A stretch of 64,000 bases of DNA from Hoeflea algicola (GCF_026619415.1 NZ_JAOVZR010000001.1:496001-560000), one strand, 5' to 3'. Numbered from the stretch's first letter, positions 11,589 to 22,503 are shown. The notes: generated by a model from the sequence alone, not told the origin. Numbers and translations are program-made.

Positions 11589-11900
11589 ATGCAAAAGATC
11601 CGCAAAGGCGACAAGGTCGTCGTTCTGACAGGCAAGGACAAGGGCCGTACCGGCGAAGTCCTCGTCGTGATGCCGAAAGAAGACCGGGCCGTGGTCCGGG
11701 GTTTGAATATGGTCAAGCGCCATCAGCGCCAGTCCCAGACCCAGGAAGCCGGCATCATCAACAAGGAAGCCTCGCTTCATCTCTCCAACCTCGCGGTTGC
11801 AGACCCCAAGGACGGCAAGCCGACCCGTGTCGGTTTCCGTATCGAGGGCGAGAAGAAGGTTCGCGTGGCTAAGCGTTCTGGAGAAGTGATCGATGGCTGA
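11589..11900 (+). CDS. rplX: 50S ribosomal protein L24
   Basis: The 103-aa protein has the KOW-motif opening [20 protein letters not shown] followed by the [10 protein letters not shown] basic segment. L24 initiates 50S assembly by binding the 5' region of 23S rRNA. A GGAACGA ribosome site precedes it. Its 3' end overlaps rplE by 8 nt. Confidence 0.98.
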   Translation: MQKIRKGDKVVVLTGKDKGRTGEVLVVMPKEDRAVVRGLNMVKRHQRQSQTQEAGIINKEASLHLSNLAVADPKDGKPTRVGFRIEGEKKVRVAKRSGEVIDG

Positions 11901-12450
11901 TGCAAAATATGAGCCGCGGCTCAAGACCGAATACGTTGAGCGCATCCGCAAGGCTATGCAGGAGCAGTTCGCCTACGCGAACGAAATGCAGATCCCGCGC
12001 ATGGACAAGATCGTCATCAACATGGGCGTTGGTGAATCCACCGCTGATTCCAAGAAGCCCGCGATAGCGGCCGAAGACCTGGCGGCAATCGCCGGTCAGA
12101 AGCCTGTCATTACCCGCGCACGCAATTCGATCGCCGGCTTCAAGCTGCGCGAAGATATGCCGATCGGCGCCAAGGTGACGCTTCGCGGCGCTCGCATGTT
12201 TGAGTTCATGGATCGTTTGATCACCATCGCGCTTCCCCGCGTTCGTGACTTTCGCGGCCTGAACCCCAAGAGCTTTGACGGTCGTGGCAATTTTGCCATG
12301 GGCATCAAGGAACACATCGTGTTTCCGGAGGTCAACTACGACAAGGTTGATCAGATCTGGGGCATGGACGTCATCGTTTGTACGACGGCTAAAACGGACG
12401 ACGAAGCACGGGCTCTTCTCAAAGAGTTCAACTTCCCTTTCCCCAAGTAG
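11893..12450 (+). CDS. rplE: 50S ribosomal protein L5
   Basis: The 185-aa L5 protein begins [18 protein letters not shown] and contains [12 protein letters not shown] and the [18 protein letters not shown] segment. It binds 5S rRNA and forms bridge B1b with S13. It overlaps rplX by 8 nt, which suggests coupling. Length and sequence are normal. Confidence 0.98.
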   Translation: MADAKYEPRLKTEYVERIRKAMQEQFAYANEMQIPRMDKIVINMGVGESTADSKKPAIAAEDLAAIAGQKPVITRARNSIAGFKLREDMPIGAKVTLRGARMFEFMDRLITIALPRVRDFRGLNPKSFDGRGNFAMGIKEHIVFPEVNYDKVDQIWGMDVIVCTTAKTDDEARALLKEFNFPFPK

Positions 12451-12484
12451 TCGTAACGGCATTCATGAAAAAGGATATCTGAAT

Positions 12485-12790
12485 ATGGCGAAAGTCAGCG
12501 CAATTCAAAAGAACAAGCGCCGCCGCAAGCTGGTCGAGCGTGACGCCGCTAAGCGCGCCGCACTCAATGCGATCACGCACAATCAGGAACTTTCCATCGA
12601 GGAACGTTTCCGTGCAACCTTGAAGCTGGCCGAAATGCCGCGCAACGGATCCAAGATCCGCGTTCGCAATCGCTGCGAAGTGACCGGCCGTCCGCGTGCG
12701 TATTACCGCAAGCTGGGCATGTCGCGTATCGCTTTGCGTGATCTCGGGTCACTGGGCAAGGTGCCCGGCCTCGTCAAGTCGAGCTGGTAA
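12485..12790 (+). CDS. rpsN: 30S ribosomal protein S14
   Basis: The 101-aa product is the long, zinc-independent form of S14, without the paired CxxC motifs of the 61-aa type. It begins [20 protein letters not shown], with an AAGGATATCTGAAT ribosome site upstream, and ends [18 protein letters not shown] much longer in-frame ORF reaching back into rplE is not the gene. S14 helps assemble the 30S head. Confidence 0.97.
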   Translation: MAKVSAIQKNKRRRKLVERDAAKRAALNAITHNQELSIEERFRATLKLAEMPRNGSKIRVRNRCEVTGRPRAYYRKLGMSRIALRDLGSLGKVPGLVKSSW

Positions 12791-12802
12791 GGAGCGCGTG
12801 AG

Positions 12803-13201
12803 ATGGCAATGACTGATCCTCTGGGCGATATGCTCACACGCATCCGCAATGGTGTCGCCCGTCGCAAGTCGTCGGTATCGACGCCTGCATCGAAGCTGCG
12901 CGCTCGGGTGCTCGACGTTCTGGAAGCCGAAGGTTATATTCGCGGCTATACCGAAGTGGCGTTCGACAACGGCAAGGCTGAATTGAGCATCGAGCTCAAG
13001 TATCATGAAGGCGCACCGGTGATCCGTGAGATCGCCCGCGTTTCCAAGCCAGGCCGGCGTGTATACGTCTCCGTGAAATCCATTCCGCAGGTCGCTAACG
13101 GTCTCGGCATCACGATCCTTTCGACTCCGAAGGGCGTTTTGGCCGATCACATCGCGCGCGAGCAGAATGTTGGTGGTGAGGTTCTCTGCTCGATCTTCTG
13201 A
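12803..13201 (+). CDS. rpsH: 30S ribosomal protein S8
   Basis: The 132-aa S8 protein opens [17 protein letters not shown] and ends with the conserved [23 protein letters not shown]8 binds the 16S central domain; in E. coli it also represses the spc operon by binding near rplE mRNA. Such autoregulation is not visible here. A GGAGCG ribosome site precedes the start. Confidence 0.98.
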   Translation: MAMTDPLGDMLTRIRNGVARRKSSVSTPASKLRARVLDVLEAEGYIRGYTEVAFDNGKAELSIELKYHEGAPVIREIARVSKPGRRVYVSVKSIPQVANGLGITILSTPKGVLADHIAREQNVGGEVLCSIF

Positions 13202-13239
13202 TCGTGCAGAACCTCCAACTCGAACAGACAGGTTGAACA

Positions 13240-13773
13240 ATGTCTCGTATCGGTAAAAAGCCCGTTCCGGTTCCCGCCGGTGTAACTGCGACGATTGACG
13301 GCCAGAAAGTGGTCGCCAAGGGTCCCAAGGGTGAGTTGATCTTCGTCGCCAATGACGAAGTTGCGCTCAAGCTCGAGGACAATGCGGTCGTCGTCACGCC
13401 CGTGGATAATTCCAAGGGCGCCCGCTCCAAATGGGGCATGTCGCGTACAATGATTGCCAATCTCTTCACTGGTGTGAAGGACGGGTACGAACGCAAGCTC
13501 GAAATCAACGGCGTGGGTTATCGCGCGACCATGCAGGGACGTAATCTGCAGTTGGCCCTTGGCTTTAGCCACGATGTCGTTTATCTGCCGCCGGAAGGCG
13601 TCAATATTGCTTGTCCCAAGCCGACGGAAATCGTCATCTCCGGGATCAACAAGCAGGTGCTTGGCCAGGTTGCGGCAGAAATCCGTGCCTATCGCAAGCC
13701 TGAACCCTACAAGGGCAAGGGCGTTAAATATGCTGAAGAGCGGATTGTCCGCAAAGAAGGCAAGAAGAAGTAA
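13240..13773 (+). CDS. rplF: 50S ribosomal protein L6
   Basis: The 177-aa L6 protein begins [19 protein letters not shown] and carries both L6 repeats, with the C-terminal [22 protein letters not shown] signature. It binds near the sarcin-ricin loop and the factor-binding site. It lies 38 nt after rpsH and 12 nt before rplR. Confidence 0.98.
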   Translation: MSRIGKKPVPVPAGVTATIDGQKVVAKGPKGELIFVANDEVALKLEDNAVVVTPVDNSKGARSKWGMSRTMIANLFTGVKDGYERKLEINGVGYRATMQGRNLQLALGFSHDVVYLPPEGVNIACPKPTEIVISGINKQVLGQVAAEIRAYRKPEPYKGKGVKYAEERIVRKEGKKK

Positions 13774-13785
13774 GGAAGACGCGAA

Positions 13786-14148
13786 ATGGCTAGCAGGAAA
13801 CAATCCCTTACGCGTCGGGCCGACCGTGTCCGCCGCCAGCTCAAAGCGGTGGCCAATGGCCGTCCGCGCCTGTCGGTTCATCGCTCGTCGAAGAACATCT
13901 ACGCACAGATCATCGATGACGCCGCAGGCCGTACGCTTGCTTCGGCATCGACCTTGGACACCGGCCTTCGTGGTGATCTCAAGACTGGCGCCGATGTCTC
14001 TGCGGCGTCTGCGGTTGGCAAGTTGATTGCCGAGCGTGCGACAGAAGCAGGCGTCAAGGATGTGGTCTTCGACCGCGGCGCCTTTATCTATCATGGCCGT
14101 ATCAAGGCCCTCGCCGAAGCAGCCCGCGAAGCCGGTCTGACTTTCTAA
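13786..14148 (+). CDS. rplR: 50S ribosomal protein L18
   Basis: The 120-aa L18 protein has the Arg-rich N-terminus ([32 protein letters not shown]) in the usual register and ends [26 protein letters not shown]. It binds 5S rRNA with L5. An AAGGAAGACG ribosome site lies upstream. Confidence 0.98.
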   Translation: MASRKQSLTRRADRVRRQLKAVANGRPRLSVHRSSKNIYAQIIDDAAGRTLASASTLDTGLRGDLKTGADVSAASAVGKLIAERATEAGVKDVVFDRGAFIYHGRIKALAEAAREAGLTF

Positions 14149-14193
14149 TCAAAACCAGCCGATTGATTCCGGAAAAGAATAAGGAAAAGGACA

Positions 14194-14754
14194 ATGGCCA
14201 AGGAAGGTCGTCGCGATAACCGCGGCAGAGACGACGAGCGCGATAGCGAATTCGTCGACAAGCTTGTTCACATCAACCGCGTTGCCAAGGTCGTCAAGGG
14301 CGGCCGCCGCTTCGGTTTTGCAGCCCTGGTGGTCGTTGGTGACCAGAAGGGTCGCGTTGGCTTCGGTCATGGTAAGGCGCGTGAAGTGCCGGAAGCCATC
14401 CGCAAGGCAACCGAAGCCGCCAAGCGCGAACTGATCTTTGTTCCGCTGCGTTCGGGCCGGACCCTGCACCACGATGTGCATGGCCGTCACGGCGCCGGCA
14501 AGGTACTGCTGCGCGCTGCCAAGCCTGGTACAGGGATCATCGCCGGTGGTCCGATGCGTGCCGTGTTTGAAACGCTGGGCATGCACGATGTTGTGGCCAA
14601 GTCGACCGGGTCTTCGAACCCGTACAACATGGTCCGCGCCACATTTGATGCGCTCAAGAACCAGATGCACCCCAAGGACATCGCGGCTCAGCGCAGCATC
14701 AAGTATTCCACGCTCCAGGCTCGCCGCGGTCCTTCCGCTGGCGGCGAAGAGTAA
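14194..14754 (+). CDS. rpsE: 30S ribosomal protein S5
   Basis: The 186-aa S5 protein has the dsRBD-like N-terminal domain ([22 protein letters not shown]) and the C-terminal domain with the [11 protein letters not shown] segment. S5 contributes to decoding accuracy and mRNA unwinding with S3 and S4. The N-terminus has a charged Arg/Asp extension ([14 protein letters not shown]). An AAGGAAAAGG ribosome site precedes the ATG. Confidence 0.98.
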   Translation: MAKEGRRDNRGRDDERDSEFVDKLVHINRVAKVVKGGRRFGFAALVVVGDQKGRVGFGHGKAREVPEAIRKATEAAKRELIFVPLRSGRTLHHDVHGRHGAGKVLLRAAKPGTGIIAGGPMRAVFETLGMHDVVAKSTGSSNPYNMVRATFDALKNQMHPKDIAAQRSIKYSTLQARRGPSAGGEE

Positions 14755-14792
14755 TCGGGCGTCTGCCTTATTCATATTAGGGAGCCAAGACC

Positions 14793-14993
14793 ATGGCTGA
14801 CAATAAAAAGGGCAAGACGGTCACCGTCGAACAGATCGGCAGCCCGATTCGCCGCCCGAACGTCCAGCGCCAGACGCTGATCGGCTTGGGCCTCAACAAA
14901 ATGCACCGCCGCCGGACCCTCGAGGACACGCCGTCCGTTCGTGGCATGATCCGTTCGGTCAGCCACCTCGTTCGCGTCGTCGACGAGCAGTGA
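14793..14993 (+). CDS. rpmD: 50S ribosomal protein L30
   Basis: The 66-aa L30 protein contains [12 protein letters not shown] and the [24 protein letters not shown] core in the expected order. L30 binds 23S domains II and V and is absent from some bacterial lineages. An AGGGAGCC ribosome site precedes the start. rplO follows after 16 nt. Confidence 0.97.
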   Translation: MADNKKGKTVTVEQIGSPIRRPNVQRQTLIGLGLNKMHRRRTLEDTPSVRGMIRSVSHLVRVVDEQ

Positions 14994-15009
14994 GTGGGAG
15001 TGAACTATC

Positions 15010-15504
15010 ATGAAACTCAATGAGATCACCGACAACGAAGGTGCTACCAAGAACCGCAAGCGCGTAGGTCGCGGCATTGGTTCGGGTACCGGCAAAACCG
15101 GTGGACGCGGCGTCAAGGGACAGAAGTCTCGTGGCGGCGTTGCCATCAACGGTTTTGAAGGCGGCCAGATGCCAATCTATCGGCGTCTGCCTAAGCGCGG
15201 CTTCAAGAACATCTTCTCGAGCGACTTCAATGTCGTCTCCGTCGGCCGCATTCAGACGGCGATCGACGCGGGCAAGCTCGACGGCAAGGGCACGATCGAT
15301 GCAGTCGCTCTCAAGGCAGCTGGCGTCATCCGTCGCATCAAGGACGGAGTGCGGGTTCTGGCCGATGGCGAACTGAAGGCCAAGGTCACCCTCGAAGTCG
15401 GCGGCGCCTCGCGCACCGCCATCGAGAAGGTGGAAAAGGCTGGCGGCACCGTCAAGGTGCTGGAAGTCGCACCTGCCGCTGCGCCGGTTACCGAAGAGAA
15501 GTAA
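15010..15504 (+). CDS. rplO: 50S ribosomal protein L15
   Basis: The 164-aa L15 protein has the flexible Gly-rich N-terminal part ([20 protein letters not shown]) and the globular C-terminal domain ending in a short Ala-rich tail. It is a late-assembly 50S protein. A terminator-like hairpin lies 7 nt after the stop, before secY. Confidence 0.98.
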   Translation: MKLNEITDNEGATKNRKRVGRGIGSGTGKTGGRGVKGQKSRGGVAINGFEGGQMPIYRRLPKRGFKNIFSSDFNVVSVGRIQTAIDAGKLDGKGTIDAVALKAAGVIRRIKDGVRVLADGELKAKVTLEVGGASRTAIEKVEKAGGTVKVLEVAPAAAPVTEEK

Positions 15505-15511
15505 TTATTTG

Positions 15512-15538
15512 GCCGCCCGGTGCTTCACACCGGGCGGC
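15512..15538 (+). terminator. terminator-like hairpin between rplO and secY
   Basis: Perfect 11-bp arms GCCGCCCGGTG (15512-15522) and its complement (15528-15538) enclose a CTTCA loop and are followed by TTTCGT. The short T-tract suggests partial termination. It would lower secY-adk expression relative to the ribosomal genes upstream. About 160 bp separate it from the secY start, leaving room for a separate promoter. Confidence 0.6.
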
Positions 15539-15700
15539 TTTCGTCCCATATGGGACAGGTCGGCGCGACTCAATGCGGCGGCCGGGGCAGGCGCAGCCGA
15601 CCGGTGGTCCGGTCAAGCCGCAACGTCCGGTGAAACCAACTCAGGCCCTCCGGAGATGATCGGGTTCATCGGGCGCCGGATGGGCCGCGCGGAGAACGCA

Positions 15701-17041
15701 ATGGCATCTGCAGCCGAACAACTCGCTTCCAATCTTAATTTCTCGGCTTTCGCCAAGGCGGAAGACCTCAAGAAGCGGATCTGGTTCACTCTTGGCGCAC
15801 TTCTGGTGTATCGCCTGGGTACCTATATTCCGTTGCCGGGCATCAACCCGGGCGCCTTTGCGCAGGCTTTCCAGGGCCAGTCGGGCGGCATCCTTGGCCT
15901 GTTCAACATGTTTGCTGGCGGCGCTGTCGAGCGTATGGCGATTTTCGCTCTCGGCATCATGCCCTATATCTCGGCCTCGATCATCATTCAGCTGATGACC
16001 TCCGTTGTCCCGACGCTTGAGCAACTCAAGAAAGAGGGCGAGCAGGGTCGCAAGATCATCAACCAGTACACTCGCTATGGCACCGTGCTTTTGGGCACCG
16101 TGCAGGCCTACGGCATCGCCGTCGGGCTTGAGTCGGGCAATGGTATTGTTACCGATCCGGGCTGGTTCTTCCGCATTGCTACCGTCATCACTCTGGTCGG
16201 CGGCACCATGTTCCTGATGTGGTTGGGCGAGCAAATTACTGCGCGCGGCATCGGCAACGGCATTTCATTGATCATTTTCGCCGGCATCGTCGCCGCGATG
16301 CCGAGCGCTGTCGCCGGCACCCTGGAACTTGGCCGTACCGGCGCCTTGTCGACTGGCCTGATCATTGCGGTCATCGTCGTCGCCATTGCGGTGATTGCAT
16401 TGATCGTGTTTGTCGAGCGGGCACAGCGGCAATTGCTGATTCAGTATCCAAAACGCCAGGTTGGCTCGCGGATGTTCCAGGGCGATACGTCGCACCTGCC
16501 GCTCAAGCTCAACACATCGGGCGTGATTCCGCCGATCTTTGCCTCGTCGTTGCTTCTGCTGCCAGCCACCGTCGCGGGCTTTGCTGCCACCGGCAATATG
16601 CCGGCCTGGGCGACCACGCTGCTGGCCTCGGTTGGCCACGGTCAGCCGGCTTATATGCTGCTTTACGGCGGTTTGATTGCGTTTTTCGCGTTTTTCTATA
16701 CCGCGATCGTCTTCAATCCGAAGGACACCGCGGACAATCTCAAGCGGCACGGCGGCTTCATTCCGGGTATCCGTCCCGGTGATCGTACCGCCGAATATAT
16801 TGACTACGTGCTGACCCGTGTAACGGTGGTCGGTGCGATCTACCTCGTTTTCGTCTGTCTCTTACCCGAATTTCTAATCGCGCAGACCGGCGTTCCGTTC
16901 TATTTGGGTGGAACATCGCTTCTGATCGTTGTGTCGGTGACGCTCGATACGGTTGCGCAGGTTCAGGGACATCTTATCGCCCAGCAATATGAGGGGTTGA
17001 TCAAGAAGTCTAAACTTCGGGGAGGGAAGAGGGGACGATGA
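15701..17041 (+). CDS. secY: preprotein translocase subunit SecY
   Basis: The 446-aa product is SecY, the channel of the Sec translocon (with SecE and SecG) in the inner membrane. About ten membrane helices are visible from residue 35 to the C-terminus. The cytosolic loops and the [11 protein letters not shown] segment after helix 1 are typical. The start [17 protein letters not shown] is preceded by GGAG; an in-frame extension back to 15509 crosses the hairpin and is not conserved. The stop overlaps the adk start (ATGA). rpmJ, which follows secY in E. coli, is not here. Confidence 0.97.
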   Translation: MASAAEQLASNLNFSAFAKAEDLKKRIWFTLGALLVYRLGTYIPLPGINPGAFAQAFQGQSGGILGLFNMFAGGAVERMAIFALGIMPYISASIIIQLMTSVVPTLEQLKKEGEQGRKIINQYTRYGTVLLGTVQAYGIAVGLESGNGIVTDPGWFFRIATVITLVGGTMFLMWLGEQITARGIGNGISLIIFAGIVAAMPSAVAGTLELGRTGALSTGLIIAVIVVAIAVIALIVFVERAQRQLLIQYPKRQVGSRMFQGDTSHLPLKLNTSGVIPPIFASSLLLLPATVAGFAATGNMPAWATTLLASVGHGQPAYMLLYGGLIAFFAFFYTAIVFNPKDTADNLKRHGGFIPGIRPGDRTAEYIDYVLTRVTVVGAIYLVFVCLLPEFLIAQTGVPFYLGGTSLLIVVSVTLDTVAQVQGHLIAQQYEGLIKKSKLRGGKRGR

Positions 17042-17622
17042 AACTTATTCTTTTGGGGCCACCCGGCGCAGGCAAGGGTACACAAGCCCAGCGCCTCGTC
17101 GAGAAACACGGTATTCCGCAATTGTCGACCGGTGACATGTTGCGCGCAGCAGTCGCAGCGGAAACAGAAGTCGGCCAGCGGGCCAAGGCGGTGATGGATG
17201 CCGGCGAGCTCGTCTCTGACGATATCGTCAACGCCATCGTCTCCGATCGCATCGATCAGCCTGATTGCGCGCGCGGCTTCATCCTTGATGGCTATCCGCG
17301 GACGCTGATTCAGGCCGACGCGGTGGAAGCCATGTTGGCGGGCAAGCACATGAAGCTTGATTCGGTCATCGAGCTTGTTGTTGACGACCGAGCGCTTGTC
17401 GGTCGAATCATCAAGCGGGCGGAAGAAGCGGCCGCCGCCGGGCAGCCGGTCCGCAAGGACGACAACGCGGAAGTGTTCGAAGAACGCCTGCGCGAGTATT
17501 ACAAGAAGACTGCACCGTTGACCGGGTACTATTACGCCAAGGGCGCGTTGCGCACCGTTGACGGCATGGGAACCATCGACGAGGTAACCGAGCAGATCGA
17601 ACAGGTTCTGGCCACGCTCTGA
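17038..17622 (+). CDS. adk: adenylate kinase
   Basis: The 194-aa protein catalyses ATP + AMP = 2 ADP in the cytoplasm. The P-loop GPPGAGKGT is at residues 7-15, STGDMLR forms the AMP site, and DGYPRT is the conserved lid-proximal motif. It is the short form, with no zinc-type LID insertion. It overlaps secY by four bases. This secY-adk order is usual in Rhizobiales. A 343-bp spacer then precedes rpsM. Confidence 0.97.
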   Translation: MKLILLGPPGAGKGTQAQRLVEKHGIPQLSTGDMLRAAVAAETEVGQRAKAVMDAGELVSDDIVNAIVSDRIDQPDCARGFILDGYPRTLIQADAVEAMLAGKHMKLDSVIELVVDDRALVGRIIKRAEEAAAAGQPVRKDDNAEVFEERLREYYKKTAPLTGYYYAKGALRTVDGMGTIDEVTEQIEQVLATL

Positions 17623-17965
17623 TTGGATACGCGATATCGGGATGGCTGGCTGCTGCTCATGAGAAGCCTGCCTCTCGAAGCGCTCCGTGCGCAAATACTG
17701 TGGGCCAAGAGCTTGACGAAAGCCTTGTAGTTCCGCTAAGACCCGCGCAACTCGCAACATGCAGGCGATCGGTGCGATTATTCCTGGTTAATCGGGGATA
17801 CAGCTCTGGTCGCTTTAAGCGTGCCGGGAATCAGCATGCGCAATGTGATTGATCTTGTCCGCAAGGGCGACCAATTCATTGTTTCAGACTACCCGCAAGG
17901 GCCGGCCTCCACCGGACGCGGGCAACGATAACCCGCCGGCACGACCGGCCCACATGGAGAAGCAC
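17623..17965 (+). other. gene-free spacer between adk and rpsM
   Basis: These 343 bp hold no convincing gene. They contain the alpha-operon promoter listed separately at 17713-17741. The stretch after it is the presumed leader of rpsM. No intrinsic terminator with a T-tract is seen after adk. Confidence 0.5.
17713..17741 (+). promoter_or_regulatory. sigma70-type promoter for rpsM-rpsK-rpoA-rplQ
   Basis: CTTGACG at 17712-17718 gives a strong -35 of the rhizobial CTTGAC type. A 17-bp spacer leads to CTAAGA at 17736-17741 as the -10, followed by a GC-rich discriminator (CCCGCGC). Transcription would begin about 220 bp before rpsM, giving a long leader. It is a prediction from pattern only. Confidence 0.5.
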
Positions 17966-18334
17966 ATGGCCCGCATAGCAGGCGTAAACATTCCGACAAA
18001 CAAGCGCGTCGTCATCGCACTGACCTACATTCACGGTATCGGCAACAAGTTTGCCCAGCAGATCGTGGAGAAGGTCGGTATTCCGTTGGACCGTCGCGTC
18101 AATCAGCTGTCGGATTCCGAAGTGCTGCAGATTCGTGAAGCCATTGACCGCGACTACCAGGTTGAAGGCGACCTGCGCCGCGAGAACTCGATGAACATCA
18201 AGCGTCTCATGGACCTTGGTTGCTACCGCGGCCTGCGCCATCGTCGCGGCCTGCCGGTGCGTGGTCAGCGTACCCACACCAATGCCCGCACCCGTAAGGG
18301 TCCGGCAAAGGCGATCGCTGGTAAAAAGAAGTAA
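17966..18334 (+). CDS. rpsM: 30S ribosomal protein S13
   Basis: The 122-aa S13 protein starts [22 protein letters not shown], the universal N-terminus; a 39-codon in-frame extension is rejected. It has the helix-two-turn-helix core and a basic C-terminal tail ([21 protein letters not shown]) that reaches the tRNA sites. It forms bridges B1a and B1b with the 50S subunit. Confidence 0.98.
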   Translation: MARIAGVNIPTNKRVVIALTYIHGIGNKFAQQIVEKVGIPLDRRVNQLSDSEVLQIREAIDRDYQVEGDLRRENSMNIKRLMDLGCYRGLRHRRGLPVRGQRTHTNARTRKGPAKAIAGKKK

Positions 18335-18475
18335 TTTGGGCCCGCCTGACTGGCGGCGACAATTTTGGCGCGGTGGGTCTGCTGATCTCCGCGCCGATGT
18401 TTTCGCCTATAGCCAGGCGTCTCCCGGTGGAGCCGCTGGTGTTACGGCGGTGCAGATATCTCGAAAGGAAAATTC

Positions 18476-18865
18476 ATGGCCAAGGAAGCCGGACGCGTCA
18501 AGCGTCGCGAACGTAAGAACATCTCGTCGGGCGTAGCCCACGTCAGTTCGACATTCAACAACACGATGATCACCATCACTGATGCGCAGGGAAACACCAT
18601 TTCCTGGTCGTCAGCCGGTGCCAAGGGTTTCAAGGGATCGCGTAAGTCGACCCCGTTTGCTGCCCAGATGGCTGCCGAAGACGCCGCCAAGAAGGCGCAG
18701 GATCACGGCATGAAGACGCTCGAAGTCGAAGTTTGTGGCCCCGGTTCGGGTCGTGAGTCGGCACTCCGGGCGCTGCAGGCTGCCGGTTTCACCATCACCT
18801 CGATCCGTGATGTGACCCCGATCCCGCACAATGGCTGCCGTCCGCGCAAGAAGCGTCGCGTCTGA
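18476..18865 (+). CDS. rpsK: 30S ribosomal protein S11
   Basis: The 129-aa S11 protein contains [18 protein letters not shown] and the C-terminal [15 protein letters not shown], both diagnostic. It lines the 30S platform near the E-site codon. A GAAAGGAAAA ribosome site precedes the ATG. The 141-bp spacer after rpsM holds no gene. Confidence 0.98.
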   Translation: MAKEAGRVKRRERKNISSGVAHVSSTFNNTMITITDAQGNTISWSSAGAKGFKGSRKSTPFAAQMAAEDAAKKAQDHGMKTLEVEVCGPGSGRESALRALQAAGFTITSIRDVTPIPHNGCRPRKKRRV

Positions 18866-18971
18866 GTTTGTTTCAGATTTATCGTCGGGCCGGGTTTTAC
18901 CTGCGCCCGTTTAATTCTCTTCTCACTTGGCCGTCACGATTGGATGGTGCGGCAACAGGAAGGTATCAGAC

Positions 18972-19982
18972 ATGATTCAGAAAAACTGGCAGGAATTGAT
19001 CAAGCCAAGCAAGGTCGAGTTCTCGACCACAAGCCGCACCAAGGCTTCTGTGGTTGCCGAACCGCTTGAGCGCGGCTTTGGCCTGACCCTGGGCAATGCC
19101 CTGCGTCGGGTGCTTTTGTCCTCGCTGCGCGGCGCTGCCGTCACGGCAGTGCAGATCGACGGCGTTCTGCATGAGTTTTCGTCTATCCCGGGTGTTCGCG
19201 AAGATGTCACCGACATCATTCTCAACATCAAGGAAATCGCCATCCGCATGGAAGGCGATGAAGCCAAACGCATGGTCGTGCGCAAGCAGGGCCCGGGCGT
19301 TGTCAAGGCAGGCGACATCCAGACCGTTGGCGATATCGAGATCCTCAATCCCGAGCACGTGTTGTGCACGCTGGATGAGGGCGCTGAAATCCGCATGGAA
19401 TTCACCGTCAACAACGGCAAGGGCTATGTGCCGGCAGATCGCAATCGCGCTGAAGACGCGCCGATTGGCCTGATCCCGGTCGACAGCCTGTATTCGCCGG
19501 TCAAGAAGTGTTCCTACAAGGTGGAAAACACCCGTGAAGGACAGGTTCTCGATTATGACAAGCTGACCCTGACCCTGGAAACAGATGGCTCGGTGAGCGG
19601 TGAAGACGCTGTTGCCTACGCGGCCCGCATTCTTCAGGACCAGCTCGGTGTGTTCGTCAACTTCGACGAGCCGCAGAAGGAAGTTCACGAGGAAACCGTC
19701 GCGGAACTCGCTTTCAACCCGTCGCTTCTCAAGAAGGTCGACGAGCTGGAACTGTCTGTCCGTTCGGCCAACTGCCTCAAGAACGACAACATCGTCTACA
19801 TCGGCGACCTTATTCAGAAGACGGAAGCCGAAATGCTCCGGACTCCGAACTTTGGCCGCAAGTCACTCAACGAGATCAAGGAAGTTTTGGCTTCCATGGG
19901 CCTGCATCTGGGTATGGAAGTTCCGTCCTGGCCGCCGGAAAATATCGAAGATCTCGCCAAGCGTTACGAAGACCAGTATTAA
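18972..19982 (+). CDS. rpoA: RNA polymerase subunit alpha
   Basis: The 336-aa alpha subunit has the N-terminal assembly domain (about residues 1-235, with [20 protein letters not shown]) and the C-terminal domain that binds UP elements and activators (about 250-320, with [16 protein letters not shown]). The start [18 protein letters not shown] follows an AGGAAGG ribosome site; a longer in-frame reading is rejected. It sits in the usual rpsM-rpsK-rpoA-rplQ order. Confidence 0.98.
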   Translation: MIQKNWQELIKPSKVEFSTTSRTKASVVAEPLERGFGLTLGNALRRVLLSSLRGAAVTAVQIDGVLHEFSSIPGVREDVTDIILNIKEIAIRMEGDEAKRMVVRKQGPGVVKAGDIQTVGDIEILNPEHVLCTLDEGAEIRMEFTVNNGKGYVPADRNRAEDAPIGLIPVDSLYSPVKKCSYKVENTREGQVLDYDKLTLTLETDGSVSGEDAVAYAARILQDQLGVFVNFDEPQKEVHEETVAELAFNPSLLKKVDELELSVRSANCLKNDNIVYIGDLIQKTEAEMLRTPNFGRKSLNEIKEVLASMGLHLGMEVPSWPPENIEDLAKRYEDQY

Positions 19983-20025
19983 ACCCTTAAGGCGGGCATA
20001 GGCCTGCATGTGAAGGAGACGAGCC

Positions 20026-20451
20026 ATGCGCCATGGAAATTCCGGCCGCAAGCTGAACCGCACCTCTAGCCACCGCAAGGCGATGTTCGCCAACATGGCG
20101 GCTTCGCTCATCGTGCATGAGCAGATCGTGACCACCTTGCCAAAGGCCAAGGAAATCCGTCCGATCGTTGAAAAACTCGTTACGCTCGGCAAGCGCGGCG
20201 ACCTGCATGCCCGCCGTCAGGCGATCTCGCAGATCCGCGACAACGATGCCGTTCGCAAGCTGTTTGATGCGATTGCGACCCGCTACGCCACCCGCCACGG
20301 CGGTTACATCCGGATCATGAAGGCCGGCTTCCGCACAGGCGACAACGCGCCGATGGCCGTTGTCGAATTCGTCGATCGCGATCCCGATGCCAAGGGCGCC
20401 CAGGACCGCGCTCGCGTGGCTGCCGAGGCTGCCGCAGAAGAAGCCGCGTAA
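20026..20451 (+). CDS. rplQ: 50S ribosomal protein L17
   Basis: The 141-aa L17 protein begins [20 protein letters not shown] and contains LITLGKR-like and [15 protein letters not shown] segments. The last 20 residues form an Ala/Glu-rich tail beyond the E. coli length. A GGAGACGAGCC ribosome site precedes it. It is the final gene of the translation block and is followed by a strong terminator. Confidence 0.98.
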   Translation: MRHGNSGRKLNRTSSHRKAMFANMAASLIVHEQIVTTLPKAKEIRPIVEKLVTLGKRGDLHARRQAISQIRDNDAVRKLFDAIATRYATRHGGYIRIMKAGFRTGDNAPMAVVEFVDRDPDAKGAQDRARVAAEAAAEEAA

Positions 20452-20480
20452 GCGCTTCCTTCTGGCAAAGCAGAAAATTG

Positions 20481-20514
20481 AAAGGCCGGGTGCTTCGCGC
20501 ATCCGGCCTTTTTC
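20481..20514 (+). terminator. intrinsic terminator after rplQ
   Basis: AAAGGCCGGGTGC (20481-20493) pairs with GCATCCGGCCTTT (20499-20511) around a TTCGC loop, with one G-T wobble, and runs into a T-tract. This is a good rho-independent terminator about 30 nt after rplQ and marks the end of the ribosomal block. Confidence 0.85.
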
Positions 20515-20608
20515 GTTGGATCCGGCGTCTGGGTCGCAGGATCGGTGTTTATGCATCGATCCCGTTTTTTGCGCGTACCTGCGTGAACGAGGGCTGTTTT
20601 CCGGGTGG

Positions 20609-21259
20609 TCAGGCTGATCCGGCAATGGCCGAAGGGCGTGCCACCGGCGCCCGTTTCCAGGCCATGAAACGCCTGCGAACCAGGCGCCATCCGATCAGAA
20701 CCACTATCAACCCCGCATAGATCAACTCCCGGGCGCCGATCACCTTGACCGACAGGCAAAAGTGCAGGGCTCCGGCTGCGGCAACCGGGTAAATCAGCCG
20801 GTGCAACTTGGCCCAGCCAGGCCCAAGCTTGCGGATTGACCATCGGTTGGATGTCAGCGCCAGCGGGATCAGCATTACCAGTGCCGCCATGCCGATGGTG
20901 ATGAACCAGCGCTTGACGACATCATCAATGATCATGCCGAAAGCCAACCGCTTGTCGAGCACCATGTAGGCGAGGAAATGCATCGCCACGTAATAGAATG
21001 CCAACAGGCCGAGTGCCCGACGATAGCGCAGCCAGTTGATACCCGCCAAATCTCTGAGTGGCGAGATTGCCAGCGTCAGGATCAGAAACCGCAAGGCCCA
21101 TTCGCCCAGCAGATGCTCGAAGATCTTGACTGGGTTGCCAATAAGTTGGCCCGTCGCGCCGAGATGGAATGTCCAGACAGCCGGAATCAGGCCAGCCGCA
21201 TAGAGCGCCCAGATCGAGGGGCCGTGAAGCTGCTTTGGCATCGAGGGCAGTCGCATCAT
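20609..21259 (-). CDS. msrQ: MsrQ, heme-binding membrane subunit of the MsrPQ methionine sulfoxide reductase
   Basis: The 216-aa product is a YedZ/MsrQ-type ferric-reductase-like membrane protein with about six helices. It passes electrons from the quinone pool through heme b to periplasmic MsrP. Conserved histidines lie in FYYVAMHFLAYMVLD, AKLHRLIYPV and GALHFCLSV, in the usual spacing. It starts two bases after the msrP stop, so the pair is an operon. The order msrP then msrQ is standard. Confidence 0.93.
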   Translation of the reverse strand: MMRLPSMPKQLHGPSIWALYAAGLIPAVWTFHLGATGQLIGNPVKIFEHLLGEWALRFLILTLAISPLRDLAGINWLRYRRALGLLAFYYVAMHFLAYMVLDKRLAFGMIIDDVVKRWFITIGMAALVMLIPLALTSNRWSIRKLGPGWAKLHRLIYPVAAAGALHFCLSVKVIGARELIYAGLIVVLIGWRLVRRRFMAWKRAPVARPSAIAGSA

Positions 21260-21261
21260 GG

Positions 21262-22218
21262 TCAGAAATTTGCTTTCAGATCCATGCCGTCATACAGGCT
21301 GGCGACCTCGTCGGCATAGCCGTTGAACGGCAAGGTTTCGCGCTTGTTGGAGCCGAAGAAACCGCCACCGCCGATCCGGTTCTCGGTAGCCTGGCTCCAG
21401 CGCGGGTGGTCGACCGCCGGATTGACGTTGGCGTAAAAGCCGTACTCGTACGGGGCCAGACGGTTCCATGTGGTTACTGGCTGCTCTTCGGTGAGTGTAA
21501 TCTTAACGATCGACTTGACGCCCTTGAAGCCATATTTCCATGGCGTCACCAGCCGCACCGGGGCGCCATTCGGGTTGGGCAACGTTTTGCCGTAGAGGCC
21601 CGTCGCCAAGATTGCCAGCGGATGGCGCGCCTCGTCAAGCCTGAGGCCTTCGACATAGGGCCAGTTCAGCGGCTGGAACACGCCGCGCTGCCCCGGCATT
21701 TCCTCCGGGCGAACCACGGTTTCAAAGGCAACGTAGCGGGCGCTGCCGAGTGGTTCGACCCGGTCAAGCAGGTCAGCAAGTGGAAAGCCGATCCAGGGGA
21801 TCACCATCGACCAGGCTTCCACGCACCGCATCCGGTAGACCCGCTCTTCGAGTTCAAACCCCAGCAGATCGTCCTGGTCGAAAATCATCGGCTTGTTGAC
21901 CAAACCATCGACCTTGAGAGTCCAGGGAAGCGGATTGAAGTCGCCCGAATTGGCGGCCGGATCGTCCTTGCCGGTGCCGAATTCATAGAAATTGTTGTAG
22001 CTGGTGACGTCCTTCTCGGGTGTCCACTCTTCTTTCGGATCGTAATCGCCAGGCTTTGCCTTGAGCGCCTGTTGTGCAATGGCTGCCTGCGCAAGCGAGG
22101 GCACCGAAAGGGCAATCCCGCCTGCGGCCGTCATGCGTAGCATATCGCGGCGGTTCAGATAGCAATCTTCCGGTGTGATCTGCGAGCTGACGATCGGGCG
22201 AGGGCGGTAGCATGGCAT
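21262..22218 (-). CDS. msrP: MsrP, periplasmic molybdopterin methionine sulfoxide reductase
   Basis: The 318-aa protein is the YedY/MsrP catalytic subunit, which repairs oxidised methionines in periplasmic proteins. A Tat-type signal is visible (RR at 23-24, then a hydrophobic stretch ending SLAQA, about residue 45). The molybdenum-ligand cysteine is Cys132 in [10 protein letters not shown]. The [11 protein letters not shown] and [17 protein letters not shown] segments near the end are conserved. I chose [10 protein letters not shown] as the start; an upstream in-frame start adds 74 residues before the Tat motif and is rejected. It is transcribed with msrQ. Confidence 0.93.
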   Translation of the reverse strand: MPCYRPRPIVSSQITPEDCYLNRRDMLRMTAAGGIALSVPSLAQAAIAQQALKAKPGDYDPKEEWTPEKDVTSYNNFYEFGTGKDDPAANSGDFNPLPWTLKVDGLVNKPMIFDQDDLLGFELEERVYRMRCVEAWSMVIPWIGFPLADLLDRVEPLGSARYVAFETVVRPEEMPGQRGVFQPLNWPYVEGLRLDEARHPLAILATGLYGKTLPNPNGAPVRLVTPWKYGFKGVKSIVKITLTEEQPVTTWNRLAPYEYGFYANVNPAVDHPRWSQATENRIGGGGFFGSNKRETLPFNGYADEVASLYDGMDLKANF

Positions 22219-22503
22219 GGCGGTGTGGACTCCCGTGAGGTCGACAAGGGTGGGTTCATACGCGTCTTGCCCCATCAAGATAGCCGGAAGGGTGGCCTGA
22301 CAAGGGCGGCTTTGGCCACTTTTTCGTGTAGTCGGCGTGAACCGCACCAGTTGCGTCTTCCTGGCGCCCAGGACAATGCGCCTACCGGGCGCGGCAGTTT
22401 TGCCGCAGCAGCGATTGGTCCGCTGCCATGAAGCCGCCAAACTGATGATGACTTTGCATCACCAGTCAGGCCATACTATTTCAAATCATTGAGGATTCCC
22501 GCC

